Shown here: positions 21,782 through 33,500 of the stretch, piece by piece
Position numbering within the stretch: position 1 is the stretch's first letter
How the letters are laid out: each line of letters opens with the position of its first letter
DNA from: Labia minor
Lineage: Eukaryota; Arthropoda; Insecta; Dermaptera; Spongiphoridae
Direction of reading: 5' to 3'
Length of the DNA: 64,000 nucleotides
Assembly (NCBI GenBank): GCA_963082975.1
Contig: OY720348.1
Location: 74,053,719-74,117,718 of the forward strand
Position numbers and translations under genes: made by a program
The notes under the pieces: generated by a model
Database searches by the model: none
What the model was told of the DNA's origin: nothing
Seen by the model: the letters and a program-made list of their open reading frames with translations, nothing else

Positions 21782-22427
21782 AATTGACCTGTGGCCAGGT
21801 CCGAACCGACCGACGGTTTGAAATAAATTAATTTCCAGCTACAGAAACAATTTCAAATAATTTTCATATATCTATTAATGTAATAAAAAACAGATATGGA
21901 TACATAAATAATAAATATAAACATTTTTAATTTTATTTTATTTATAATATATATGCAAGACCAGGCTGTGACGTCATGAATGGCTGGATGACGTCATATA
22001 ATTTTAAATCAAGAAAAAACTAATAAATATGATTTTTCTCGAGGATAAAACCAATACAAAGTGCATGATTCGTGGTGATATATAAAAAAATCTCCTTTGG
22101 TGTGAAAATAACCCTTTCCTTCCTATCGTCGATCGCTAATACTACCACTTCTGGTTTCCGGAATTGCACCAAAAGTTGATCCATTCATCCCACTGATGCA
22201 TTAAGTAAATATACCAAATTTCATCAAAATCGGTTGAGCCGTTCAGGCTGTACACATCTATACGGACGGACGGACAGACGGACAGACGGACAGACGGACG
22301 GACAGACATCATGCTAAAAATACTTTTTTATGTTTAGAAAATGCATGATTCGTGGAGATATGTAAAAATCTCCACATGTGAAATTTGGTGTGAAAACAAT
22401 ACCTCCCTTACTATCGTCGGTCGGTAA
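21782..22427 (+). mobile_element. Family B element, full-length copy 1 (Helentron-like, proposed)
   Basis: The 5' end has the hairpin GACCTG-TGGC-CAGGTC and then ACCGACCGACGG. The body has TGACGTCATGAATGGCTGG, the CCACTTCCGGTTTCCGG block and the core CAAATTTCATCAAAATCGGT. Then come a GACGGACAGACGG microsatellite (22262-22306), a second hairpin built on GTGGAGATAT...ATCTCCACATG, and the terminus CGTCGGTCGGTAA, whose reverse complement repeats the 5' motif. Non-coding. Sits inside the hAT-like element. Confidence 0.78.
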
Positions 22428-22608
22428 TAAAAACTAATGTATGTACACTTGGATTTTATATTTATTACGACTATTTCAGTTAACAAACAAAGATTTCGGT
22501 ATCGGCATCATAATAAGCATGAAAAATATTGTTTTTTTTACCGGGAAACAGGAAATAAAAATTAAAGAATTTTCCCGGAAATTCCCGGGAATACCCTCTA
22601 GTTAAAGG

Positions 22609-24329
22609 AGACTGGGAGTTTCTGAAAAGGTTAACGATCAGAGAAAATAAAGGGAAACTAGGATGTTTAAAAAAATAATAATAGTAATAATTTCGTAATA
22701 TTAGGAGATCAGTAAATTCTGCGGGGGTGGGGGATGCTTCCCTTATTGATCTCTGCTCAGAGGACAACTTAATCACTTATTTCGTCGAAAAGAAACAAAT
22801 CGGTTTTTGTTTAACCAATAAAAAAAAAAAAACAAAATAAAATAAAAATAAAAATAAATAAAAAACGTTGATGGAGCAGTTTATGGGTGGATGTGTTGGG
22901 AGAAGGGAGGAACGTTCATTAGCCGAACTTGAAGAAGAAGTACTAAATGTATCAAAGTCTATCTTAAGGTACTATGATTGCTTATTATACCTCTCGTGTG
23001 ATTAATAAAGCCCCTTGCCGCTTACTCTAGGGTCTCGATCCCCATAACAGGTGAAGAACCCCTTCCCCACACCTCCTTTCTCCTTTATGTTAGAAAATAG
23101 CCACCCAGGTTGTTCGAACTTGGAAATTGGGAAACCACAGACGAGCAGTCTACTTAGGGACCAAATCGGCATGTAATTCAATTAAATAGAAATAGTGAAT
23201 GTACAAATAATTAAAAGAGAACAAACAGAATTTTAATTGGATAAAATTTTCATATATAGAACACACAAAAACAAATACAAAGCAACTTTTACACTCATAA
23301 TGCAATTTTAATAATTACAGATAAAATTATGAAAATAAAAACAATATTATTATTATTATATATTCATTCGATGAAAATAATAATAATAATTATTATTTAA
23401 AGTATGTATAATTTAGTATGATAAATTATTTTTATAACGTTTTTCTTAACTTCACTTGTCGTCTGTCTCTCTGTCTCTCTGTCTATTGACAAAATAAATT
23501 CGATTTTTCATCAACTTTTTATTGAGATAGACTTTTGAAAATTTTTATAGATATTTCAATGGGTCCCTAGAAGGTATAGAAGAAATATAATTGAATTATA
23601 ATTAATTAATTGTAATTAATTAGAGCGATTAATTACTTTTAGTAACTTATTCCTTTTGTATTGCTCCGATTAATTTTTTTCCAACGAATTTTGAAAAATA
23701 AATATTGTTTTCAGGATAGATTTTCATTTTGAACGTATTTAAAAATATTTCATAGCACTAAAATTGATGATTAATTCTTATTAATCAGTTCTATCGCTAA
23801 TGAGGTATAGAGAAAATATCTATTTTTTTATTTATTATTTATTTATAAATATATTATAATAATTATTATTCAATAATAGCATTTACTTGCATAAAATCAT
23901 TTTTGGAAGATTAATATAGTTTTTTGATTTATTCAATTTGTAAATTTTCGTATAACTTCTCTATTAAATAAATTTATCATATTAAAATTGCACTAAAAAG
24001 AATAAAATAATATAAATATAAAAAATTATTATAAAATAACGTTTTTCCAATGGACTAAAGAGAATAAAATAATTTTTCTATAAGCTTGACAATGTTTATG
24101 GATGAATTGCTTCTTATTCAACGAAAAACGCAATTAACTTCTTTTATAGAGCTATAATTCATATATATATATATATATATATATACCACATTAAAACACT
24201 TCATTAACAAGTAACACTATTTCTTCAAATATAATCAACCATTTTGGATTTGATTGAAAATATGTCTATTTAATAAAATTCTTTAAAATTTTGAAACATA
24301 CTTTGATATAAGTATAAAAATAAAAATTA
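22609..24329. other. AT-rich DNA, no gene recognised
   Basis: Contains small TA/AT microsatellites (24161-24184), a (GTCTCTCT)n stretch near 23462-23483 and a tRNA-like segment listed separately. The frame at 22480-22776 lies partly over the hAT end and has no signature. Confidence 0.4.
23101..23168 (-). repeat. tRNA-like segment, probably SINE-derived
   Basis: Minus strand: an A-box-like TTGGTCCCTAAGTAGACTGC (23145-23165) is followed about 25 bases later by a B-box-like AAGTTCGAACAACC. T-arm pairing is imperfect and no clean acceptor stem is seen, so a functional tRNA is unlikely. Confidence 0.35.
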
Positions 24330-24440
24330 AATATAATGAAATTAGCATAACACTAAACTACTATAAAAATAATATTAAAAAATATATATTAAAATCTTAC
24401 GTGAAAATCCAATTATGAGATCAAATTTTCTTAATTTAAA
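24314..24440 (-). mobile_element. Interior fragment of the PIF/Harbinger MITE family
   Basis: Reverse complement of bases 32445-32575 inside the Harbinger-type MITE at 32369. It shares ATGAGATCAAATTTTC, TCCAATTATGAG, TCTTACGTGAAAATCC and TTAGCATAACACTAAACTAC. No TIR remains on either side. Confidence 0.6.
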
Positions 24441-24846
24441 TGATTTACTCACTTAATCTTAAAAATTAATAGTATTAAATTATAGCCGTAATGTGAAGGT
24501 TTTCAAAGTTTAAAAGACCAATAAGATCAATTGAAAATATAGTAGATATCAAAATATATATATATATTTATATATATATAAAATTTTTATCTGCACATTG
24601 CTCAGAATTTAAATTTTTTTGCGTATATTCGCGTTTCATGAACTCTAGAATCCAAAAGTGACTTTAGAATTTTTCATTTCTGTTCATAGACTATAAATTT
24701 TAATAATAAACTAATCAATAATTTTTAAAAATTTGATATAAACATGTTGTCATTTAGCAGCGCAAAGTATACAATAAAAAAGATGTTTTTAATATTTATA
24801 TTTTTATTTTTATTTTTCTAATATTTACAATATTTCAATTAATCAT

Positions 24847-25386
24847 ATAGTTTTTTATATATGTTTATTTATGCAGAAAAAATTAATTGACATAATTATT
24901 AATTTAATAAAATACAATTTAATAATAAAATTTAATTTAATAAAATTAATTTAATAAAATAAAATAATTTAATAAAATATTAAAATAATAATAAAAAATA
25001 ATAAATTTGTAAAAAAATATATAATACTTAAAGAAAAAAAATGTGCCTTTGCGAGTTTCGAACTGATGGTGCAAAGTCATAAGATGGCGCGCTAGCTGGT
25101 TTACCCACGAACCAGTATTGTTTGCAAGCCTCTTATAAGGGTATATATAAGATGTCAAATTTTCGCCACCAGCGCCTCTATGATCTAATATGGGTACTAA
25201 ACTATTTTTAATTAATTATCACCCCCTGGACACACCTTACCAATTAGCGGTTTTATAAAAGAAGTCTGACATGCCCTGAGACCTACTGAATATGCATAAA
25301 AAATTTCATAAGAATCGGTCCAGCCGTTTCGGAGGAGTATCATTTCAAAGTTTTGTGACACGAGAATTTTATATATAAGATAAGAT
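24847..25386 (+). repeat. Family D interspersed repeat, copy 2
   Basis: Very similar to 16455-16966 along its full length. The antisense tRNA-like segment (25045-25120) keeps the B-box AGTTCGAAACTC; the A-box region reads GTAAACCAGCTAGCGCG on the minus strand. Ends CACGAGAATTTTATATATAA followed by GATAAGATAA. The minus frame at 24946-25158 is an artefact. Confidence 0.7.
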
Positions 25387-25735
25387 AACAAATCAAATAT
25401 TTATGTTTGATTGATAGTAGATAGGATAATGTACATATATAATAGCAAATTATTAATAGGTTGTTAGAAATCTATATATGTATATATATTAAATAAACAA
25501 ATAAATTTAATTTTTTATTGAAAAAATATAACTTGACAAACATAAAAAAAAGAAAATTAATTGTCATTTATTCTTTTGTAATTTACCTCACAATTGAATC
25601 AATATCATCCCTTTTTTATTATGATTAATTTATTTTTTTTATTTTTGTTGATTATTATAAAAAACGGCAAAGATTCCCCTTTATAATAATAATAATAATA
25701 AAAATTCGTATTAAAATTTATCAATAAAAAAGAAA

Positions 25736-26192
25736 TTAGCTGGAGTGTCTCCACTCGACTATCTCGCAATTTGAATTGGATTAATTAACACATACCTATA
25801 TTATATTTTAATTAAATTTAATTAATTATAAATTATAAATTAAAATTAAATTCTATATATAGCAGTTTTATACAATTATTAATCATGTTAAAAATTATCA
25901 AACATATATCTTTATTTTTACGGTCACTTTAGAGGAAAAAAATCAAAACGTTGTAGGTAATTACCCTCTTCCGAATGAGCTACATTTCTCAAAAGTTTTC
26001 TCAATTCCCGTATACCAAATTCCATGATTCTAGCTCAAACCGTTTTTGAGTAATCTTGTCTACATACATACACACACATACACCCTCCCTACACCCACAC
26101 CCACACCCACATTTTTCTCAACCTTAGTGAAAATGATTCAGGAACCTTCAAAACGTATAAAAACATCAAAATCTCAACATCGAAAATTTTCG
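25736..26192 (+). mobile_element. Family A element, internally deleted copy
   Basis: Head TTAGCTGGAGTGTCTCCACT and the subterminal motif ACTATCTCGC are present. The block with the CACGTGTTGGCG segment is missing: the AT-rich head joins directly to TTCTATATATAGCAG. The core, a (CACACC)n microsatellite and the TTTCTCAACCTTAGTG tail block remain. It breaks off at CGAAAATTTTCG, so the 3' hairpin is absent. Confidence 0.72.
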
Positions 26193-27407
26193 AATAAAAA
26201 ATTAATAATTAATCAAACTAATCAATCCATTCTAATTTTCTACATTATATTTTGTATATTTTCCTTTAATCTTTATGAGACAAAAATTCCCTAAAAACCA
26301 AGTCTCTCATCCCTACTATTCCTCTAAAAAAAAAGAAAATCCTTGTATCAAATTCATATTTTCGTTATTAAATTTGGTCAAATTTCAAAAATGCATGAGA
26401 CAAGTCTAATTTAATTTTAAGAATGAGTACCAACCGAATTTTGTTTAACTATAAACATCGATAGACCAATACCTAAAAATCGATTAAGACAAAAAAATGT
26501 ATAGTAAAACCATTTGTTAGTATTTGGGTAATCCAATTTGTGCAAATCCTATGGGTTTACGGAATTTATCGTGGAACGATGCATTGGCATAAATCCACTC
26601 TCTGAAATTGTCCAATTTGATTTTAATTTTTTTTTTACCTCTCCCTCCCTCTTCCACAATAACTCTCATCTCTTTTAACCCCGAATGCAAGGATTTTCAA
26701 TATATTTTAAATGAAAAGCATTTCAAAAAAATAAGTGAACAAATATGGCAAACGTAATTATAACGGACAGTTTTTAATTTATCCCTATTATGGGTATAAT
26801 ATAATTATACTTAGTGTTCTAAATTTAATATACGCTGCCAGGTTTATTTTAATGGTTAGTCACGATATCTTCCATTTGGAGGGGAGCTATGTTTAAGCAC
26901 AAAAATTCAAAAGGTTTCTGTATTTTTAGAGGCTGAAGTATGCTGAAAATAAAGAGGGTGTAAAAAGGGGGCGAGGAACGGATGTGCCCGAACTTGTTAA
27001 TTTCATCATTAGTTTCAAAGTAATGAGTGATTATGTAATTTCAACTGTCACGGGTGGCCCCCATTTTTTACTCGACCATTGAGGAGACAATGACTTCATT
27101 AGGTGAATGTTGAATATATCGTTCAGTTTTGTCATGTATATATTAGGAGGAGGGGTTGAATAATAAGAAAACTTATTTTAGTTTTAGTTTAAAATTGGAC
27201 GACTCAGGACATAAGAAAATGGAAGCAAATCTCAAAAGAAATTTATTTTCTGTTCCAAATGAAGAATTTGGAAGTTTATTGATATCAATCAACCAATATC
27301 GGTTGGAATAAACTGTAGAAATGAAAATTGTTTTGATCTTAAAATTTCTATATTATATTATATCAGCAATTGGATTTCAATGAAAGAATTACCTGAAACA
27401 ATAAGAT
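26193..27407. other. Unique DNA, no gene recognised
   Basis: Mostly AT-rich. Stretches near 26520-26620 and 26860-27120 are more complex, but no motif or frame allows a call. Confidence 0.4.
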
Positions 27408-28046
27408 AAGTTGACCTGTGGCCAGGCACAGAACCGACCGACGGTTTGAAATAAATTAATTTCCAGCTACAAAAACAATTTCAAATAATTTTAATATATC
27501 TATTAATGCAATAAAAAATATGGATATAACATAAATATTTTTAATTTTATTTTATTTATAATATATAAGGAGGCGCTGACTGTGACGTCATGAAGGGCTG
27601 GGTGTCGTCGTCCTATAATTTTAAATTAAGAAAAAACTAATGAAGATGATTTTTTTCCGGGGATAAAACCAATACCAAGTGCATGATTCTTTGAGATATG
27701 TAAAAAATCTCCCTATGTGAAATTTGATGTGAAAATAACCCTTCCCTGCCTATCGTCGATCAGTAATACTACCACTTCCGGTTTCCGGATATACACCAAA
27801 AGTTGATCCATTCATCATACTGATGCATCAAGTAAATATACCAAATTTATCAAAATCCGTTTAACCGTTCAAGCTGTACACGTCTATACGGACACACAGA
27901 CGGACAGACGGACGGACAGACATCATGCTAAAAATACCTTTTTTCTGTTAAGAAAATGCATGATTTGTGGAGATCTGTAAAAATCTCCACATGTGAAATT
28001 TGGTGTGAAAACAAAAAAAAACACCCTTACTATCGTCGGTCGGTAA
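27408..28046 (+). mobile_element. Family B element, full-length copy 2
   Basis: Starts AAGTTGACCTGTGGCCAGG. In this copy the downstream hairpin arm is slightly changed (CAGGCACAG), but the subterminal motif ACCGACCGACGG is intact. Body blocks, core (with one deletion), GACGGACAGACGGACGG microsatellite, GTGGAGATCT...ATCTCCAC hairpin and terminus CGTCGGTCGGTAA are all present. Confidence 0.78.
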
Positions 28047-28733
28047 AAAACAAAACAAGAATTTACTATTTACTAAAAAAAGTTATTCCAAAGAGGAACG
28101 GATAGATAACGATTTTCGCAATGTGAAGAGGAGATTTAGGAGGGTGAATTTGGACACCCATCGATGGAATATTCAAAAACCTATATAAAATAAACAATAT
28201 AATATTTCCTAATTCTCCTCTCCGCCAGTTTTCTAGTTATTGTACCCATTGTATCTGCAATGCCATGGTTTTATTGTTTGTTTATTATTTTTTTAATGTA
28301 TATTTTTTTTATTTCATTATATAAAATAATGCTTGAATGTTCATTTCTATATTTGTTTTATTTCTGTTTCTTTTATATTTTTTTTAAAAAAATCCTTGCA
28401 TTTTTACTTAACCAATGAATTTGCAAACATCCGTTTAAAAGGAAGATTATATTCTTGTAATGTTGATTTCGTATAGAAATGATAATAATGGAGAGTTAAG
28501 AGAATTAGATTGGATAAGATGTGGCAGAAGGGGAAAGGGGTTGATGGATTGTTTTGGTTGATAATAGCCAAGGCTTGATTTTGCGGGACGGTCCATTGAT
28601 TGCTCCTTTCGCATTGGATTGTAAGGGGAGGGGAAAGGTGAGATGTTGCAAAGGGATGCAAATATACCGTACAGCCGAATCGGTTACAGTTCAAACCAAA
28701 TCGAGAGAAACGTAATTGTATTTTTTTTTCAAA
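28047..28733. other. Unique DNA with a more complex end
   Basis: 28100-28400 is AT-rich. 28500-28720 is more balanced and includes an octamer-type ATGCAAAT (28656-28663). The minus frame 28404-28694 has no signature. Possible regulatory DNA, unproven. Confidence 0.3.
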
Positions 28734-29330
28734 TTAGCTGGAGTGTCTCCACTTGACTATCTCGCAATTTGAATTAGATTAAAAAACATAATATATTATA
28801 TTTAAATTAAATTGAATTAATTATAAATTATAAATTAAAATTAATAGATAATATTTATTAAATCAAGGTATGATTGGCTCTTTGTTGATGGCACCACGTC
28901 ACGTGTTGGCGCGTGAGATTTGCAGTATTAAAAAATTAATTCCGGTACTTTCAGCGATCAATCAAACTGAAATTCTATATATAGCAGTTTTATACAATTT
29001 TTAATCATTTGAAAAATTTTCAAAGATATATCTTTATTTTTACTGTCACTTTAGAGTAAAAAAAAACAAAACGTGGTAGGTAATGACCCTCTTCCATTTG
29101 AGCTACATTTTTCAAAAGTTGATCGAAAACTACGAATTTTGAATAATGCTCGTATACCAAATTTCATGATTCTTGCTCAAACCGTTTTTGCGTAATCTCT
29201 TGTCTACATACATACACACAACACACACACAGACATTTTTCTCAACCTTAGTGAAAATGATTCAGGAACCTTCAAAACATATAAAAACATCAAAATCTCG
29301 ACATCGAAAATCTGTCTGGCGAGATAGTAA
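28734..29330 (+). mobile_element. Family A element, near full-length copy
   Basis: Head TTAGCTGGAGTGTCTCCACT, subterminal motif ACTATCTCGC, CACGTCACGTGTTGGCGCGT block, CTTCC...GAGCTACATTT, core CCAAATTTCATGATTCTTGC, ACACACAACACACA microsatellite, CTCAACCTTAGTGAAAATGA block and terminus GGCGAGATAGTAA are all present. A short deletion removed the upstream arm of the 3' hairpin (the tail reads CGAAAATCTGTCTGGCGAG). Confidence 0.78.
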
Positions 29331-29376
29331 AAAGGGAGAAGAGCAGTTGACAACATTCGCCCTCACCTTCCCCTCA

Positions 29377-29411
<35 letters not shown>

Positions 29412-30117
29412 ATTCAATAACATACTTACTCATTAGATAGCTTGATTTTTAATTTGATATAAAGCATTCCGATTAGAACACTTATAAATTTATATTGAAC
29501 AAATTTTAAAAAAATCTAATAGTTTCTACAAGTTTTTAAACCAATAAAAAAATTTCAAATTTTTATTTTTATAGATTACACAAATATGCATTTTTAATAT
29601 ATATAATTTGTATTTTAAACATAATTAGAATTGTATTCAATGAAAAAAAATAATTTGTTATTTTATCAAATTTATCGGATTACCTGAATCACAGTTACGT
29701 TGATTAGTATAATAATTTATTGTTAACGAACGAGTTCTAAGTGATTAGATTTCTTCATCCTTAACGCTTAAAATATTTATTGCTTGGTATACTCGAATAA
29801 ATTTATTTATTTTTCAGCCCTTCAGAGTCCAAAAAACTGCACTCCGTTGATTATAATCTAGAAAATAGCCAATAAGCGACCCTTTATTACTAGTCTAATG
29901 ATAAAAAAAACTGTGCGTTTGACCACAAGATAGAAATGTAAATTTTAAACAGATCTGAATATTACGTTCAGCTATATTTACTGTTTAGTTCCAACAGAGT
30001 ATATCCGAATATACTTGATTCAGTGTAATGTAGAGAATGTAGAGCTTAACAAAATGTAACCAATCTACTGCTCAAAGTGTACTTAAAGAAATTGTTACTA
30101 CAATAAAATGTCTTTCG
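29331..30117. other. AT-rich DNA with (TA)n tract
   Basis: (TA)n at 29381-29408 directly follows the family-A copy. The rest is AT-rich with no recognisable gene. Confidence 0.4.
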
Positions 30118-30350
30118 GGCTTCCTATGAAAGAACAATGCCTATCAAGTCCATTTCCTCCCAAACGGAATACAGTTGTTGTATGATTTACAACCGTTCCT
30201 ATCAACCTATCTTGATTTTCTTGGACCGTGGTCGTAGCTTTCCAATTTTCATCACGTAGTCTCGTTGGACCACGTTTCCATAAAGCCAAGCAAGAGACGA
30301 ATTCTGTTGCCAGGTCCGGGACCTTTAACGGGTCCACGAGCTTGAACGAC
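30118..30350 (-). mobile_element. SINE S, diverged copy
   Basis: On the minus strand it aligns in order with the SINE at 55310-55567: GTTAAAGGTCCCGGACCTGG (the B-box side of the tRNA head), AAGAAAATCAAGATAGG (body) and GACTTGATAGGCATTGTTCT (3' part). The A-box end is missing or unrecognisable. The 79-codon frame across it is not a gene. Confidence 0.6.
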
Positions 30351-31140
30351 AGACGTCCTGAGAGGAGTTTCTTTACTTCAATATAGAAATGAAAGTTGAA
30401 AACTTACAATCAGGTTAAAAAAAATATTCAAATTTTAGATAGTGGTGGGGGAGGAGTAATTTAAAATTCCCTCACTTTAATCGTTTCCATGGAAGAATCT
30501 ACGATAAGTACACACCAGTATCGTTTTAAGTACATTTATAACCTCCTAATATACAAGTTAGGTTTAGATAAATAATTATATTTTTTCAAAGGAGAGGAAT
30601 ATTAATCCAAAATTTATAAATATTATGCTAAACTAAAATGCTAATAGATGATAATTCAAATTCTATTACAGCTCCAAGATGTCATATATATCATTTAAAT
30701 AAAATTAAAAAATGCAATAATCAATTGAAAAAATTAAAATAAAAAAAACAAAACATAATCATCATAATAATTATAATTTGTAAAAAAATGATATATTTAT
30801 TCCACCTGTTTATTTGTTATTTATAACATGTTTGTCGAAATTAAAACAAAAATGTAATAATTAATGATATGTAAATATATGAATAAAACAAATACTATGA
30901 AAGCGTAATTATTTATTGTTTTATTAATTATATTATAAAAGTCAATGGTTTTTAAAAAGAATTTTCAAAATAAATTCATTTAGCTGTATTAATAGAAATA
31001 TATTTTTAAATTCTATATATAGATATATTGATAGATTTTGAAAATAACACAATATTTTGTAATATATATTTGCCAATGATCATGTTCAATTCAAAACAGA
31101 TGTTAATCTATCTATTTTTTTATAACTTTATATATATATA
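30351..31140. other. AT-rich DNA, no gene recognised
   Basis: No repeats or frames of note. Confidence 0.4.
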
Positions 31141-31149
31141 ACATTCTAT

Positions 31150-31290
31150 TGTCTATTTCTATTTAAGTCCACATTCCTCCAAACGTTCCTATCCTGTGCC
31201 ATTTTCGGCCAAATTCAATTCTCCCCAAATTCATTCATCTACGTTATCTATTATTCTTCTTGGTCTCCTTCCACTTGTTATTTTCCTTAT
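31150..31290 (-). pseudogene. LINE Pol C-terminus fragment
   Basis: Read on the minus strand, RPRRIIDNVDE, then after a frame change LAEMAQDRNVWRNV. This matches the GRPRxRWxDNV...AQDRxxWRxxV end of non-LTR retrotransposon proteins, the same region as the remnant at 12497. Frame-broken. The first half (31216-31290) is included in the 1.05-kb duplicated block. Confidence 0.6.
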
Positions 31291-32283
31291 TATTAATTTT
31301 TTTTTTTTTAAATAATCTGATTTCACGATGAGTTACTTCTCGAGAAAAATAAATGTTTAGGGTTCTGTACCGGGATTTCTCTAGAATTCTCGTGAATTAA
31401 AAATATTACCTTTTTGTGCTATATTTTTGAATCATAGGTACACGCACCGTTCAAGGAGTCCTATAAGACAAGAAACTGATCCAAAACAACATTGAAGTTA
31501 ACATTTTTATTAATAAACTATCCGAAACCGTTGCAAACGGTGTTTGCAATTTAAGCTTAAAATAAATTTATCGTGTTTTGCAGCAATTAATTAAAAAAAT
31601 ATATTTTTCGTATGATCCCAATAGAAAAGATTTCTAATTTAGGGAGTAGCGTCCCTGCCCTTAATTATTATAATAAAATATATTTTAATTTTTATAAATT
31701 ATGTATTTATTATTTGTATATGTAATTAAAAAATAAATATATATATAAAAAGTATTTGTTGGTTTATACTACCTATCCTAGAATCATAAAAGATAAAATA
31801 GATAAATTAGTAATAGGTAAGGAGAGATCAAGAGGTAAAGCTAAAGTATAACCTGAAAAGATAGTAAATAAGTAGATTAATAGACAAAAGGATTGAAAAA
31901 TATAAAATAAACAATAATTTTTATGTAAAAAATAATTATTATAAAATAATGAAAAAAAATATAAAAAATATATAGTAAGACTTATTAGAAAGACTTTGGC
32001 GGGTAACGGGGTAGTCTCTTCTCTATGATCTCAATAGAAAAGATTTCTACTTCAGGGATTGGCGTCCCTGCCCTCACGTGAGCTCATGATTTCTTCTAAA
32101 TCCCACTTCTACCTGGAGGAATCATGTCCTTTAACCGCGTCCCATCCATTCCCTTACTCTTACTCTCCACCCCACCCCCCACCCCTGATCATTCAAAAAA
32201 TCAAATTTATTTGGATGAAGGAGAATACCTAGCATAGATTCATTAATAAAGAAAAAAAAAATGAAATCTTGTGTCTCTTATAG
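31216..32283 (+). repeat. 1.05-kb duplicated block G, copy 1
   Basis: Nearly identical in direct orientation to 41708-42753, with indels such as a 10-bp TTTTTATTAA-type extra here near 31503 and a few substitutions. Contains a hairpin (GCAAAC-GGT-GTTTGC) near 31530. It also holds two internal copies of a roughly 50-bp motif (AATAGAAAAGATTTCTA...GGGA...GCGTCCCTGCCC) at 31612-31660 and 32029-32074. The short frame YTTYPRIIKDKIDKLVIG... hints weakly at LINE code. Nature (young transposon or segmental duplication) undecided. Confidence 0.8.
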
Positions 32284-32368
32284 AGGGGGGGTTAATTCAA
32301 ATATATCCATATTAGGTCACTTTTCCGATTAGCAAAACCCCTTATATTCACGAGTGAGACATGTCTTA

Positions 32369-32902
32369 GGCCCGATTCACACACAAGTGGCGTATGGCAC
32401 TGGCGTGGTCCTGGCGTGGTTCTTAAGATTATGTGAGTAAATTATTTTAATTAAGAAAATTTGATCTCATAATTGGATTTTCACGTAAGATTTTAATATA
32501 TAATATATTTTTTAATATTATTTTTATAGTAGTTTAGTGTTATGCTAATTTTATATTTTATTTTTATTTTGTTTACTTTGATTTTTTTTTAAATAAATTA
32601 ATAACATTTAAAGTAGCATAAAAAAAGTAGCACAAAAAACACGTTTTTATAATTAAATGCTGGCAAAATATAAAATTTGATTAAAAAGTTGAAATGAATA
32701 ATGAAATGGTCTAGAAGTGGCGTGCAAAGTCCCTACGAGCCACCGGTCGCGTCGGAGTGGAGTGGTCTTCGTGCCATTTTCCACGCCTCCAACACGCCAT
32801 ATCTGTGGGTATTGAGTCATAAGCTAATGCAATTACATTAACAAACCTGTTCCACGCCAGAACCACGCCAGTGCCATACGCCACTTGTGTGTGAATCGGG
32901 CC
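32369..32902. mobile_element. PIF/Harbinger-type MITE
   Basis: Target duplication TTA at 32366-32368 and 32903-32905. Inverted ends of 40 bp or more start GGCCCGATTCACACACAAGT and continue GGCGTATGGCACTGGCGTGG, identical on both sides before minor differences. A 3-bp TWA duplication and GGCCC-type ends are the signature of PIF/Harbinger. The 534-bp interior is non-coding and includes repeats of GTGGCGTG/CACGCC-type motifs (32710-32810). An interior fragment of a second copy is at 24314. Confidence 0.85.
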
Positions 32903-33289
32903 TTATGTGCCTCTGAGAGGACCCACCTCCTCAACGCTTCATATTAGTAAAAACTTGGAACTCATATTTATAGTACGCTTTGGAGAATTAGAAAAACCAA
33001 GCAAATCAATGTATTTCATTTTATTAAAATTTTTGACTAAATCTTGTAAATGGTGACCAAGACAAATCCATTGACCATAATTTTAGCCAGATTCTAAATA
33101 AAATTGATTTTTCTTATCATTAAATAGAAATTTTTAATTAATTTTCATATCGGTTTATTTTTACAGGCGAACAAAAATCTTGCCTCATAACAACAGGTAA
33201 AACCTGTACGAATCGATTCATTATGAAATGTAGATTCTTTTTCACTACTATTATATAATTATACGGTGCATCGTTGATTAAATATTAAT

Positions 33290-33500
33290 TATTGAATTTT
33301 GACAGATGGAAAAGATTTGCCGCCATGTTGACCCCTCCGGCACCTCCCCTCGCTTCCAACCCCCCTCCCTCCTGGCATGCCTGCCTGCTTGCCAGTGAGC
33401 TTCGAGCGCATTCAGTCGCCATTCCCTTTCCAGTGGAAGACGTTGACCGGCCTCACCACCGAAATCATCCCTCAATCAAGAATGAATTGTAAATTTATTG
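33290..33500. other. GC-rich island
   Basis: 33305-33470 is well over 50 % GC, the most GC-rich unique stretch in the window, with frames open on both strands. Neither frame resembles a known protein. It contains GCCGCCATGTTG (33319-33330), and a related CGCCGCCATGTCG lies at 33622-33634. Possibly a regulatory element or a promoter-proximal region. Confidence 0.4.

Larger units (their letters stand above)
20394..22600. mobile_element. hAT-like element carrying nested insertions
   Basis: Ends are TAGAGGGTA and TACCCTCTA. The regions just inside are both rich in CCCGGGAAT-type repeats (20410-20470 and 22555-22590). Flanking 8-mers GTTGAAGG (20386-20393) and GTTAAAGG (22601-22608) differ at one base, as expected of an old hAT target duplication. 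No transposase is visible, so it is non-autonomous. A mariner (20614-21179) and a family-B element (21782-22427) are inserted in it, making up more than half its length. Confidence 0.7.

Noticed and set aside
22262-22306. GACGGACA tandem array considered as a CRISPR-like or minisatellite array
   Set aside because: It is a short imperfect tetranucleotide microsatellite found at the same place in every family-B copy. There are no spacers, and the genome is eukaryotic in character.
30098-30337. 79-codon minus-strand frame
   Set aside because: It covers a diverged tRNA-derived SINE copy and is explained by that.
31607-32075. Two 50-bp motifs in block G as long terminal repeats of a retroelement
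   Set aside because: Too short, only about 85 % alike, without TG...CA ends, primer-binding site or coding sequence between them.
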